A stretch of 64,000 nucleotides of DNA from Psychroserpens sp. GTDB taxonomy: Bacteria > Bacteroidota > Bacteroidia > Flavobacteriales > Flavobacteriaceae. The notes under the pieces were generated by a model. That model worked only from the letters and a program-made list of their open reading frames with translations, made no database searches and was not told the DNA's origin. The stretch spans positions 992,001 to 1,056,000 of the forward strand of contig JAEPNY010000001.1 of NCBI GenBank assembly GCA_017643165.1. Reading direction: 5' to 3'. The position numbers were made by a program, and so were the translations under genes. Shown piece by piece: positions 55,436-63,208 of this stretch (the stretch's first letter is position 1; each line of letters begins with the position of its first letter).

Positions 55436-56596
55436 CTATTTACTTATAACCTTTATCGTTTGTTTTGCTTGCTCGGCAACGCGACGCGCTTCATTTATAT
55501 CTTCGTTAACTATAGTAACATGACCCATTTTACGAAATGGTCGTGTCTCTTTTTTACCATAAATATGAGGTGTTACACCTTCCAACTCCATAATTTCTTC
55601 AATGTTTTGGTAAATGACATCTCCAGTATGACCTTCAGCACCTACAAGATTAACCATAATTCCGCCCACTTTACTTTCTGTCTTTCCTAATGGTAAATTT
55701 AAAATGGCACGTAGATGTTGTTCAAATTGTGAGGTATAACTAGCTTCTATCGTTTGATGACCCGAATTATGAGGTCGAGGTGCTACTTCATTAACTAATA
55801 TGTCATCTTCTTGAGTTTGAAACATTTCCACGGCTAGTAATCCAACATGTTCAAATGCTTTTGACGTTTTTAAAGCAACTTCCTGCGCTTTTTGTGCAAC
55901 TTCTTGATCAATACGTGCAGGACAAATGACATATTCCACTTGATTCGCTTCAGGATGAAATTCCATTTCAACGACTGGATATGTTTTGACCGCTCCATTC
56001 TTATTTCGTGCAACAATGACGGCAAGCTCATTTTTAAATGGAATCATATCTTCAACAATACATTCCCCTGGTGGTAATCCGTGAAGATCTGATAATTCTC
56101 TTACTACTTTCACACCTTTACCGTCATAACCAAACTGAGCAGCCTTCCATACAAATGGAAACTCCAACGCTTCGTTTTCCAAGGCATCTTCAATTTCAGA
56201 TAGGTAAGCAAATCTTGAAAAATCTGCTGTCGGTATTTCGTGATCGCGATAGAATAGCTTTTGTGTAGCCTTATTCTGAATCTTGCGTAACGTTTTTGAA
56301 GATGGATAAACAGGAAGGCCTTCTTTCTCTAAAGCTTCTAAAGCATCAACGTTGACATTCTCGATTTCAAAAGTTAGCAGATCAACTTGTTTACCGAAAG
56401 CATAGACCGCATCATAATCCATTAAATCTCCAATAGTAAAATCATCACACGCAATTTTACATGGCGCAGATTCACTAGCATCCATAACATGCGTTTTGAT
56501 ATCAAATTTTCTGGTGGAATAGAGCATCATCTTACCTAATTGACCGCCACCTAAAATGCCAAGTTTAAAATTTGAAGAGAAATAATTTGTTGCCAT
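55436..56596 (-). CDS. purK: N5-carboxyaminoimidazole ribonucleotide synthase
   Basis: The 386-residue ATP-grasp enzyme starts KLGILGGGQLGKMMLYSTR and has KAAQFGYDGKGV and the ATP-binding NEVAPRPHNSGHQTIE. It carboxylates AIR using bicarbonate and ATP. A strong promoter (TTG-N17-TATTTTTG) precedes it. Confidence 0.93.
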   Translation of the reverse strand: MATNYFSSNFKLGILGGGQLGKMMLYSTRKFDIKTHVMDASESAPCKIACDDFTIGDLMDYDAVYAFGKQVDLLTFEIENVNVDALEALEKEGLPVYPSSKTLRKIQNKATQKLFYRDHEIPTADFSRFAYLSEIEDALENEALEFPFVWKAAQFGYDGKGVKVVRELSDLHGLPPGECIVEDMIPFKNELAVIVARNKNGAVKTYPVVEMEFHPEANQVEYVICPARIDQEVAQKAQEVALKTSKAFEHVGLLAVEMFQTQEDDILVNEVAPRPHNSGHQTIEASYTSQFEQHLRAILNLPLGKTESKVGGIMVNLVGAEGHTGDVIYQNIEEIMELEGVTPHIYGKKETRPFRKMGHVTIVNEDINEARRVAEQAKQTIKVISK

Positions 56597-56631
56597 CGAG
56601 AAGCTTCGATTTAATTATTAATTTGATTTCA

Positions 56632-56659
56632 CAAAAATACATTATAAAATAGAAAGCAA
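56632..56659 (-). promoter_or_regulatory. Full promoter TTG-N17-TATTTTTG for purKE
   Basis: On the minus strand, TTG (56659-56657) and the -7 box (56639-56632) are 17 bases apart. The ATG at 56596 follows about 35 bases after the box. Confidence 0.65.
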
Positions 56660-56704
56660 GCGTAAAAATGAAAGGCAAAAATCGGTAATCGACAATCTAT
56701 TGAT

Positions 56705-56712
56705 TATCTTTG
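56705..56712 (+). promoter_or_regulatory. Promoter -7 box TATCTTTG for the HPRT-Adk gene
   Basis: Exact match 21 bases before the GTG at 56734. It overlaps the TTG at 56710 that would be an alternative start, and so excludes it. Confidence 0.55.
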
Positions 56713-56733
56713 CCTTTTCTAAAACTAAATCAA

Positions 56734-57843
56734 GTGATCAAACTACACGACCTCTACTTCAAAACGTTTATTTCCGAGGAGGAAATCGATGCTGCTGTAC
56801 AACGTATGGTCGATGAAATTTCTAACGATATCCAAGATGAGATTCCTGTATTTGTTGGTATTTTGAATGGATCCTTTATGTTCGTAAGCGATTTTGTGAA
56901 AAAGTACCCGAAACCATGTGAAGTGACATTCATTAAATTGGCATCTTATGAAGGGTTGAAATCCTCAGAAGATATACATCGTTTAATTGGATTGACTCAG
57001 GATTTATCAGGTCGTAAGGTGGTTATTTTAGAAGATATAATTGATTCTGGAAACACGCTTTCCGAAGTGTATCGCATCTTTAAAAATGAACAAGTTGATG
57101 AGCTTAAGATTGCGACGTTATTTTATAAACCAGAAGCATACAAGAAAGACTTTAAATTACATTATGTGGGTATTGAAATCCCTAATAAATTTATTGTAGG
57201 ATATGGATTAGATTACAATGGATTGGGACGAGATTTACCTTCAGTTTATCAATTAAAAACAACACAACATATGACGAACTTAGTGCTATTTGGCCCTCCT
57301 GGCGCTGGAAAAGGAACACAAGCAGAATTCTTAAAAAACACTTACAACCTTGTACACATCTCTACAGGTGATGTTTTTAGATTTAATATCAAAAATGAAA
57401 CGGCATTGGGAATGCTGGCTAAATCTTACATGGATAAAGGAGAGTTAGTTCCAGATCAAGTCACTATTGATATGTTAAACGCAGAAGTAGAAAAGAATGC
57501 GGATGCTAATGGTTTTATTTTCGACGGTTTTCCTAGAACAAATGCACAAGCAGAAGCTTTGGATAAATTGATGGATAGCAAAGACTCACAAATCAATGCA
57601 ATGATCGCACTTGAAGTGGATGATGAAATATTAGTGCAACGTCTATTAAAACGCGGAGAGACCAGCGGCAGAAAAGATGACGCCGATGAGTCAATCATTA
57701 GAAATAGAATTAAAGAATACTACAAGAAAACAGCAATTTTAAAGGACTATTACACTGCACAAGACAAATATTATGGTGTTGATGGAGAAGGTAGTATTGA
57801 AGAAATAACAGAACGTTTAAACGCTGTCATCGATAGTCTATAA
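56734..57843 (+). CDS. adk: Fused hypoxanthine phosphoribosyltransferase-adenylate kinase
   Basis: This 369-residue protein joins two enzymes. Residues 1-179 are an HPRT with the PRPP motif VVILEDIIDSGNTLSEV and typical length. Residues 180-369 are a short-type adenylate kinase starting exactly at an internal ATG (57271): LVLFGPPGAGKGTQ P-loop, FDGFPRTNAQA, and GRKDDADESIIRNRI without the long LID insert. Together they salvage hypoxanthine to IMP and balance AMP, ADP and ATP. GTG at 56734 (MIKLHDLYF) is the usual HPRT start. Such fusions are known in Flavobacteriaceae. A stand-alone Adk could also be translated from the internal ATG. Confidence 0.88.
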   Translation: MIKLHDLYFKTFISEEEIDAAVQRMVDEISNDIQDEIPVFVGILNGSFMFVSDFVKKYPKPCEVTFIKLASYEGLKSSEDIHRLIGLTQDLSGRKVVILEDIIDSGNTLSEVYRIFKNEQVDELKIATLFYKPEAYKKDFKLHYVGIEIPNKFIVGYGLDYNGLGRDLPSVYQLKTTQHMTNLVLFGPPGAGKGTQAEFLKNTYNLVHISTGDVFRFNIKNETALGMLAKSYMDKGELVPDQVTIDMLNAEVEKNADANGFIFDGFPRTNAQAEALDKLMDSKDSQINAMIALEVDDEILVQRLLKRGETSGRKDDADESIIRNRIKEYYKKTAILKDYYTAQDKYYGVDGEGSIEEITERLNAVIDSL

Positions 57844-57881
57844 TAGTTTTTTAACCACATATAATTCCCACGAATTTCAGG

Positions 57882-57910
57882 ATTAAATTTCATTGTAAAT
57901 GAAATTTAAT
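57882..57910 (+). promoter_or_regulatory. Strong hairpin upstream of obgE
   Basis: A perfect 13-bp stem (ATTAAATTTCATT / AATGAAATTTAAT) with a 3-base loop lies 39 bases after the HPRT-Adk stop. It ends at an ATG (57909) that would be hidden in the stem, supporting the start at 57933. It is AT-rich and lacks a T-run, so it is not a typical terminator. Confidence 0.5.
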
Positions 57911-57932
57911 GGCTGATCACAAAATAATAATC

Positions 57933-58931
57933 ATGACTGAAGGCAATTTCGTAGACTATGTAAAAATGCATGTCTCTTCTGGAAAAGGAGGTCAAGGATC
58001 AGCACATTTACATCGTGAGAAGTTCATCGAAAAGGGTGGGCCTGATGGAGGTGATGGCGGTCGCGGTGGTCATGTTATTATTAAGGGTAATGCCAATTTA
58101 TGGACCTTACTACACCTCAAGTTTAAACGTCATGCGCGTGCAGGTCATGGAGGCCATGGAAGTAAAAGTAGAAGTACAGGTGCAGATGGGGAAGATACCT
58201 ATTTGGAAGTACCACTAGGAACCGTAGTTAAGGATACGGAAACTGACGAAGTTTTATTCGAGATCACAAGAGCTGGTGAAGAAAAAATTGTGGCTAAAGG
58301 TGGTCGTGGTGGATTAGGAAACTGGCATTTTAAAAGTTCAACAAATCAAACGCCACGCTACGCACAACCTGGTGAGCCATTAGAAGAAAAGAATATAACA
58401 ATCGAGCTCAAGATATTAGCTGATGTCGGTTTAGTAGGCTTTCCAAATGCTGGGAAATCTACATTATTATCGGTAGTTACTGCAGCTAAGCCTAAAATTG
58501 CCGACTACGAATTTACCACGTTAAAACCCAATTTAGGAATCGTTAAATATCGCGATTATCAAACCTTTGTTATGGCTGATATTCCTGGTATCATCGAAGG
58601 AGCTGCAGAAGGAAAAGGGCTTGGTCATTACTTTTTGAGACATATTGAGCGTAATTCAGTGCTCTTATTTTTGATCCCAGCCGATGCTGAAGATATTAGA
58701 AAACAATATGACATTTTATTAGACGAATTGAGACGCTATAATCCAGAAATGCTGGATAAAGAACGTATCATCGCTATTTCGAAGTCGGATATGCTCGACG
58801 ATGAGTTAAAAGCTGAACTGAAAGCCGAACTCGATAAAACCTTGCCAATAGAATACATGTTTATTTCTTCTGTGGCGCAACAAGGAATCACAGAGCTCAA
58901 AGATAAACTCTGGAAAATACTTAACGATTAA
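57933..58931 (+). CDS. obgE: Obg GTPase
   Basis: The 332-residue GTPase has the N-terminal glycine-rich Obg fold ([32 protein letters not shown]) and the G1 motif [13 protein letters not shown]3 DIPGIIEGA, and G4-like ISKSD. It links ribosome assembly and growth to the GTP pool. ATG at 57933 ([13 protein letters not shown]) is the usual start; the ATG at 57909 adds eight residues and lies inside the hairpin. It follows the HPRT-Adk gene. Confidence 0.92.
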   Translation: MTEGNFVDYVKMHVSSGKGGQGSAHLHREKFIEKGGPDGGDGGRGGHVIIKGNANLWTLLHLKFKRHARAGHGGHGSKSRSTGADGEDTYLEVPLGTVVKDTETDEVLFEITRAGEEKIVAKGGRGGLGNWHFKSSTNQTPRYAQPGEPLEEKNITIELKILADVGLVGFPNAGKSTLLSVVTAAKPKIADYEFTTLKPNLGIVKYRDYQTFVMADIPGIIEGAAEGKGLGHYFLRHIERNSVLLFLIPADAEDIRKQYDILLDELRRYNPEMLDKERIIAISKSDMLDDELKAELKAELDKTLPIEYMFISSVAQQGITELKDKLWKILND

Positions 58932-58965
58932 TCAAAGAATTGATGTCGTGTGTTCTTAGACTTAA

Positions 58966-59085
58966 GGGCGTTTCTCAAATCACTCAATTGATGGTTTCGC
59001 GAATTTGAGTCAGGCTCTCGGCAGTCGCTTCCTCCGAAGCTTTAGCATAGGAGGGGAGCTCCAACAAAGCCTCCATCCTTAACGC
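58966..59085. repeat. Branched intergenic repeat, copy B
   Basis: Starts GGGCGTT and ends CATCCTTAACGC, like copy A at 27640-27741. Inner stems are CTCAAAT / ATTTGAG (about 58974-59008) and CTTCCTCC / GGAGGGGAG (about 59028-59058), and the spacer GTCAGGCTCTC matches copy A. The stem sequences differ between copies but still pair. Both copies sit just after a plus-strand gene stop, which hints at a terminator-like or processing role. Confidence 0.75.
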
Positions 59086-59127
59086 AAAACTAGTGTTAAA
59101 ATTCATTAAGAATCGTAGGATTTTCCC

Positions 59128-59135
59128 TATCTTTA
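59128..59135 (+). promoter_or_regulatory. Weak -7 box TATCTTTA for the DUF4136 gene
   Basis: One mismatch from TAnnTTTG, 10 bases before the ATG at 59146. Confidence 0.35.
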
Positions 59136-59145
59136 AAAGAAAAAT

Positions 59146-59670
59146 ATGAAGCGTATACTCTTATTATTCAGCGTTCTAATAGTTACAGCATGTAGTCCTA
59201 TTCGAGTTTCTTATGACTATGAGAAGAATGCTAATTTCACAACCTACAAAACCTATAATTATTATGATGATATGAAATCTGGTATGAGCGAATTGGATAC
59301 TAAGCGTTTGATAAACGCTATGGATAATGCGCTTCAAACTAAAGGATATATAAAGTCAGATAACCCAGATTTTTTTATTGATATCGGTAGTTCAGAGTAT
59401 CGCCAACAATCCAACAATAATATGGTAGTTGGAGCTGGTACAGGTGGTGGAAATATTGGTGGCGGAATTTCAGTAGGAATTCCTGTAGGACAACCAAAAT
59501 TGGGTCGTGAAATTGTTATAGAATTTGTTGATGAAAAAGGAATTGGTCTCTTCTGGCAGGCAATTTCAAATTCTAACTACAATCCGAAAGCGTCTCCAGA
59601 AAAACGCGATGCACAGTTTTCTGCAATTGCAGCTAAAGTTGTTGAAGGCTATCCACCTGGACAAGAGTAG
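59146..59670 (+). CDS. DUF4136 lipoprotein
   Basis: The 174-residue protein has a lipobox (IVTACSP, Cys16), the DUF4136 start (YDYEKNANFTTYKTYNYYDD) and a glycine-rich middle (VGAGTGGGNIGGGISVGIPVG). Most members of this family have unknown function and are envelope lipoproteins. It follows repeat B and precedes a gap with two promoter boxes. Confidence 0.83.
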   Translation: MKRILLLFSVLIVTACSPIRVSYDYEKNANFTTYKTYNYYDDMKSGMSELDTKRLINAMDNALQTKGYIKSDNPDFFIDIGSSEYRQQSNNNMVVGAGTGGGNIGGGISVGIPVGQPKLGREIVIEFVDEKGIGLFWQAISNSNYNPKASPEKRDAQFSAIAAKVVEGYPPGQE

Positions 59671-59741
59671 ATCGACAACAATTAATTGTGTTAATCTTTC
59701 GTTAGCATTTAAGAAGTTCACAATTTAAAATCGAAAGTCAT

Positions 59742-59749
59742 TATCTTTG
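59742..59749 (+). promoter_or_regulatory. Promoter -7 box TATCTTTG, upstream box of the TPR gene
   Basis: Exact match, 97 bases before the ATG at 59846. It may drive a longer transcript of the TPR gene. A palindrome GTCGTA / TACGAC (59802-59820) lies between this box and the nearer one. Confidence 0.4.
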
Positions 59750-59832
59750 TGAACCAAATACCTATATCAAATCAATTAAAATATCTAATGCGTAAGTAAT
59801 TGTCGTATACACAGTACGACCGACTATGTAAT

Positions 59833-59840
59833 TATATTTG
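59833..59840 (+). promoter_or_regulatory. Promoter -7 box TATATTTG, probable leaderless start of the TPR gene
   Basis: Exact match ending 5 bases before the ATG at 59846. Confidence 0.5.
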
Positions 59841-59845
59841 ATTCT

Positions 59846-60802
59846 ATGAAATATCTACTTGTTCTTGTACTATTACCTGTTCTAAGTTTTGGTCAATCCT
59901 TAGTGATAGATGAAGCTAAACAACTCATCGAGGATAAAGAATTTATAAAAGCAGAACAGGTGCTTTCCGAATATGTTAAAGATCACGAAAATGATACCGA
60001 AGGACTAGAGTTATTGGGTGATGCCTACGGAAACCAAAAGAAATGGGATGAGGCAATAACATATTATGAGAAATTAACTGAACTAGAGCCTAAGAATGCT
60101 AATTTTCATTATAAATACGGAGGAGCTTTAGGTATGAAGGCCTTAAGCGTGAGCAAATTGCGAGCTGTAGGTATTATTGGCGATGTAAAAGAAGCATTTC
60201 TTACAGCAGCCGAACTTGACCCGACGCACATAGATACAAGGTGGGCACTCGTTGAACTTTATATGCAACTCCCTGGAATTATTGGTGGAAGTAAATCCAA
60301 ATCACTCAAATATGCCAATGAACTCGAAGCTTTATCTAAAGTGGATGGTTATCTCGCTAAAGGATATATCTACGAATATGATAACGAACCAGAACTGGCC
60401 GAAGACTACTACAAAAAGGCAATTAAAATTGGTGGTTCGATAACCTGTTATGATAAATTGACTAGCTTTTATGAAAATGAAGATCAGCCGCAAAAGGCAA
60501 TCGCTAATATTGAAGCCTCGGGAGAAGTACATCAGCGCAATGCTATGCATTATCAAATCGGTAAAGTTTGTGCAGAGTACAATATCGAACTCGACAAAGG
60601 AGAAAAATGTCTGCTAACCTATTTAGAGAATCATTCAGCGCGAGATGGCGTTCCAAAATCGTGGGCCTATTATCGCCTTGCGCAAATACAGAAAAATAAA
60701 AAGCAAAAATCTCAAGCACTTGAATGGATAAATAAGGCCATTGCTAGCGCACCTAAGATCAAAGTATTTAAAAAGGAAAAGCAAAAAATTCAAGCGCTTT
60801 AA
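59846..60802 (+). CDS. Exported TPR protein
   Basis: The 318-residue protein has a signal peptide (to SFGQ, about residue 16) and about five TPR-like helical pairs (DTEGLELLGDAYGNQKKWDEAITYYEKLTELEP is the clearest, with the residue pattern of a TPR). It is a likely periplasmic or surface scaffold. No enzyme domain is seen. Two promoter boxes precede it. It ends 65 bases before mpl. Confidence 0.82.
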   Translation: MKYLLVLVLLPVLSFGQSLVIDEAKQLIEDKEFIKAEQVLSEYVKDHENDTEGLELLGDAYGNQKKWDEAITYYEKLTELEPKNANFHYKYGGALGMKALSVSKLRAVGIIGDVKEAFLTAAELDPTHIDTRWALVELYMQLPGIIGGSKSKSLKYANELEALSKVDGYLAKGYIYEYDNEPELAEDYYKKAIKIGGSITCYDKLTSFYENEDQPQKAIANIEASGEVHQRNAMHYQIGKVCAEYNIELDKGEKCLLTYLENHSARDGVPKSWAYYRLAQIQKNKKQKSQALEWINKAIASAPKIKVFKKEKQKIQAL

Positions 60803-60829
60803 ATACACAAATATCCTTCATTCTTAGCA

Positions 60830-60860
60830 CCTCAATTACTATATTTGAGGAACTCAAAAT
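60830..60860 (+). promoter_or_regulatory. mpl promoter (TATATTTG) with overlapping alternative hairpins
   Basis: The -7 box is 60840-60847, 20 bases before the ATG at 60868. CCTCAA (60830) pairs with TTGAGG (60845), and TTTGAG (60844) pairs with CTCAAA (60853) across a 3-base loop; the two pairings share bases and so exclude each other. The second would form in the mRNA. Confidence 0.45.
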
Positions 60861-60867
60861 TCACTAG

Positions 60868-62223
60868 ATGAAAGTACATTTTATCGCAATAGGAGGTAGT
60901 GCAATGCACAACCTTGCTTTGGCATTACATCATAAAGGTTATCAAGTCACAGGAAGTGATGATACGATTTTTGAACCTTCAAAATCGCGATTACTTAAAG
61001 AAGGTCTTTTACCTGATGAATTCGGTTGGTATCCAGAAAAAATAACTTCAGATTTAGATGCTATCGTTTTAGGAATGCATGCAAAGCAAGATAATCCTGA
61101 ACTACTTAAAGCACAGGAATTAGGTTTAAAAATCTATAGTTATCCAGAGTTTTTATATGAACAAGCTAAAGATAAAACTAGAGTTGTTATTGGAGGTAGT
61201 CATGGTAAAACAACTATAACCTCAATGATTTTGCACGTCATGCATTATCATGATCGTGATGTTGATTACATGGTAGGTGCACAGTTAGAAGGCTTTGATG
61301 TCATGGTCAAATTAACTAACGATAATGATTTTATAGTATTAGAAGGTGATGAGTATTTGAGTTCACCAATTGACAGACGTCCTAAATTTCACTTATACAA
61401 ACCCAATATCGCTTTACTAAGTGGTATCGCTTGGGATCATATTAATGTATTTCCTACCTATGAAAATTACGTTGAACAATTTTCAATTTTCGTCGATAGC
61501 ATTGTTCAAGGTGGAAGTATAAATTATAATGAAGAAGATCCAGAAGTTAAACGTGTGGTTGAGGCTAGTGAAAATCCGATACGTAAGTTGGCATATCATA
61601 CGCCAGAGTACAGCGTAGAGGATGGACAAACCCTTTTAGAAACTCCAGAAGGTGATCTCCCAATTGAAGTTTTTGGTAAGCACAATTTAAATAATTTGGC
61701 AGGCGCTAAATGGATATGTCAGCATATGGGAATCGATGAGGATGACTTTTATGAGGCAATTTCAACCTTCAAAGGCGCCAGTAAGCGACTGGAAAAGATT
61801 GCAGAAAGTTCTCAAAGTGTGGCCTATAAAGATTTTGCACATTCACCAAGTAAGGTAGAGGCTACAACTCAAGCAGTTAAAGAACAGTATAAAGATCGTA
61901 TTGTAGTGGCTTGTCTTGAACTGCACACATATAGCAGTTTGAATGCCGAATTTTTAAAGGAGTATAAAGGAGCTCTGGATGCTGCCGATATAGCTGTAGT
62001 GTTTTATTCACCACATGCGGTAGAAATTAAAAAGTTAAAAGAAGTTAGCCATCAGCAGATCGCTGAAGCATTTGAAAGAGATGACCTGATTATATATACA
62101 AATTCAGAAGACTTCAAATCATATTTGTTCTCTCAAGATTATAATAACAAGGCCTTATTGTTAATGAGCTCGGGTAATTACGGTGGATTAGATTTTGATG
62201 AAGTCAAAGATCTCATTTCCTAG
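60868..62223 (+). CDS. mpl: UDP-MurNAc:L-alanyl-gamma-D-glutamyl-meso-DAP ligase
   Basis: The 451-residue Mur ligase has the N-terminal VHFIAIGGSAMHNLALAL loop, the ATP loop GGSHGKTTITSM and KDFAHSPSKVEATTQAV in the C-terminal domain. These match Mpl, which joins recycled tripeptide to UDP-MurNAc, rather than MurC. It links to NamZ (25131-26378) as cell-wall recycling enzymes in the same genome. A TATATTTG promoter precedes it. Confidence 0.88.
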   Translation: MKVHFIAIGGSAMHNLALALHHKGYQVTGSDDTIFEPSKSRLLKEGLLPDEFGWYPEKITSDLDAIVLGMHAKQDNPELLKAQELGLKIYSYPEFLYEQAKDKTRVVIGGSHGKTTITSMILHVMHYHDRDVDYMVGAQLEGFDVMVKLTNDNDFIVLEGDEYLSSPIDRRPKFHLYKPNIALLSGIAWDHINVFPTYENYVEQFSIFVDSIVQGGSINYNEEDPEVKRVVEASENPIRKLAYHTPEYSVEDGQTLLETPEGDLPIEVFGKHNLNNLAGAKWICQHMGIDEDDFYEAISTFKGASKRLEKIAESSQSVAYKDFAHSPSKVEATTQAVKEQYKDRIVVACLELHTYSSLNAEFLKEYKGALDAADIAVVFYSPHAVEIKKLKEVSHQQIAEAFERDDLIIYTNSEDFKSYLFSQDYNNKALLLMSSGNYGGLDFDEVKDLIS

Positions 62224-62283
62224 TTAAATAGTTCTAAAAGAAATAAACTATCTTAGAAAAGTATTAATCAATTACTCTACCCG

Positions 62284-62784
62284 ATGAGATCGATAATAAT
62301 TAGTATACTCTGTTGTTTTTCTATGACTTCATTAGCTCAGGAGCAATCATATCAGCAAGAAATAAATACTCAAGTATGGACTAATTTTATTAAAGGTTTT
62401 AACGAACGTGACAATAAATTGTTTAGTTCAGTCCACAGTAAAGATTTTATTAGGGTAATAAGAGATAATCAAGCCATTTTTGGATATGATAAAGCATTTA
62501 AAGTTCCTTCTCAAACTGATGAGGCCAAACGTAATAAATGGAAGCGACATATCGAATTACGCTTCATAGAAAGCATAGCGTCTTCTGAAGAAGCATTTCA
62601 AGTTGGCTACTATAAGACTTCAGTAGAGCATGTTGAAACCAAAGAACGACGTGTCAGTTTCGGTAAATTTCATGTCTTATTGAGAAAAGAGAACAAACAA
62701 TGGAAGATCCTAATGGACGCTGATGTCCAAGACGGGGTTGACGAAGCCTTGTTCCAAAGCGCAAAACCTATGAAATGGAATTAA
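62284..62784 (+). CDS. Exported NTF2-like protein
   Basis: The 166-residue protein has a signal peptide (to SLAQ, about residue 19) and one domain with strand pattern and a length typical of NTF2/DUF4440-like folds (VWTNFIKGFNERDNKLFSSVHSKDFIRVI, then FGKFHVLLRKENKQWKILMDAD). Ligand or activity unknown. The gap of 60 bases upstream shows no clear promoter. Confidence 0.72.
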   Translation: MRSIIISILCCFSMTSLAQEQSYQQEINTQVWTNFIKGFNERDNKLFSSVHSKDFIRVIRDNQAIFGYDKAFKVPSQTDEAKRNKWKRHIELRFIESIASSEEAFQVGYYKTSVEHVETKERRVSFGKFHVLLRKENKQWKILMDADVQDGVDEALFQSAKPMKWN

Positions 62785-62806
62785 TAACCAATTATACTTT
62801 TTACTT

Positions 62807-63208
62807 ATGAAAAAACTCATTTTTATTACCATTCTTATGATATCGGTAACCTTCATGAATCAAGCTCAAGAAGCGATGCTAGGTGAAGTAAGACTTTTCG
62901 CTGGAAACTTTGCACCACGTGGTTGGGCATTATGTCAAGGTCAATTATTACCTATTTCTAAAAATACAGCACTTTTTTCTCTGTTAGGCACAATGTATGG
63001 CGGAGATGGAAGAACAACGTTTGCGCTACCAGATCTGAGACATAGAGTTCCTGTTGGGACGGGAAGAAATGAAAAGGATGAGGTTCTATATCCTGGTACG
63101 CAAGATGATGGAGATACAGTGAGCAAAGGAGAAGATCATAAGACGCAATCAACCCTAGGAATGAACTATATCATTTGTATGCAAGGTATCTATCCGTCAC
63201 GGAGTTGA
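62807..63208 (+). CDS. Tail-collar domain protein, short form with signal peptide
   Basis: The 133-residue protein has a signal peptide (to NQAQ) and then the collar domain: LFAGNFAPRGWALCQGQLLPISKNTALFSLLGTMYGGDGRTTFALPDLRHRVPVG. Related proteins have a variable middle part of 50-80 residues before the conserved end; here it is only about 30, and the end NYIICMQGIYPSR follows directly. There are no other phage genes. It may be a surface protein that has lost its variable part. The 3' end overlaps the MFS gene by 12 bases. Confidence 0.75.
   Translation: MKKLIFITILMISVTFMNQAQEAMLGEVRLFAGNFAPRGWALCQGQLLPISKNTALFSLLGTMYGGDGRTTFALPDLRHRVPVGTGRNEKDEVLYPGTQDDGDTVSKGEDHKTQSTLGMNYIICMQGIYPSRS

Noticed and set aside
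56734-57843. HPRT-Adk fusion as a frameshift or assembly error
   Set aside because: The frame is continuous, both domains are complete, and such fusions occur in related bacteria.
59749-59799. A 16-codon frame starting GTG right at a -7 box
   Set aside because: The transcript would start after the GTG, so the frame could not be translated; the peptide shows no known leader pattern.
62807-63208. Prophage remnant
   Set aside because: Only the collar domain is phage-like, it has a bacterial signal peptide, and neighbours are chromosomal housekeeping genes.
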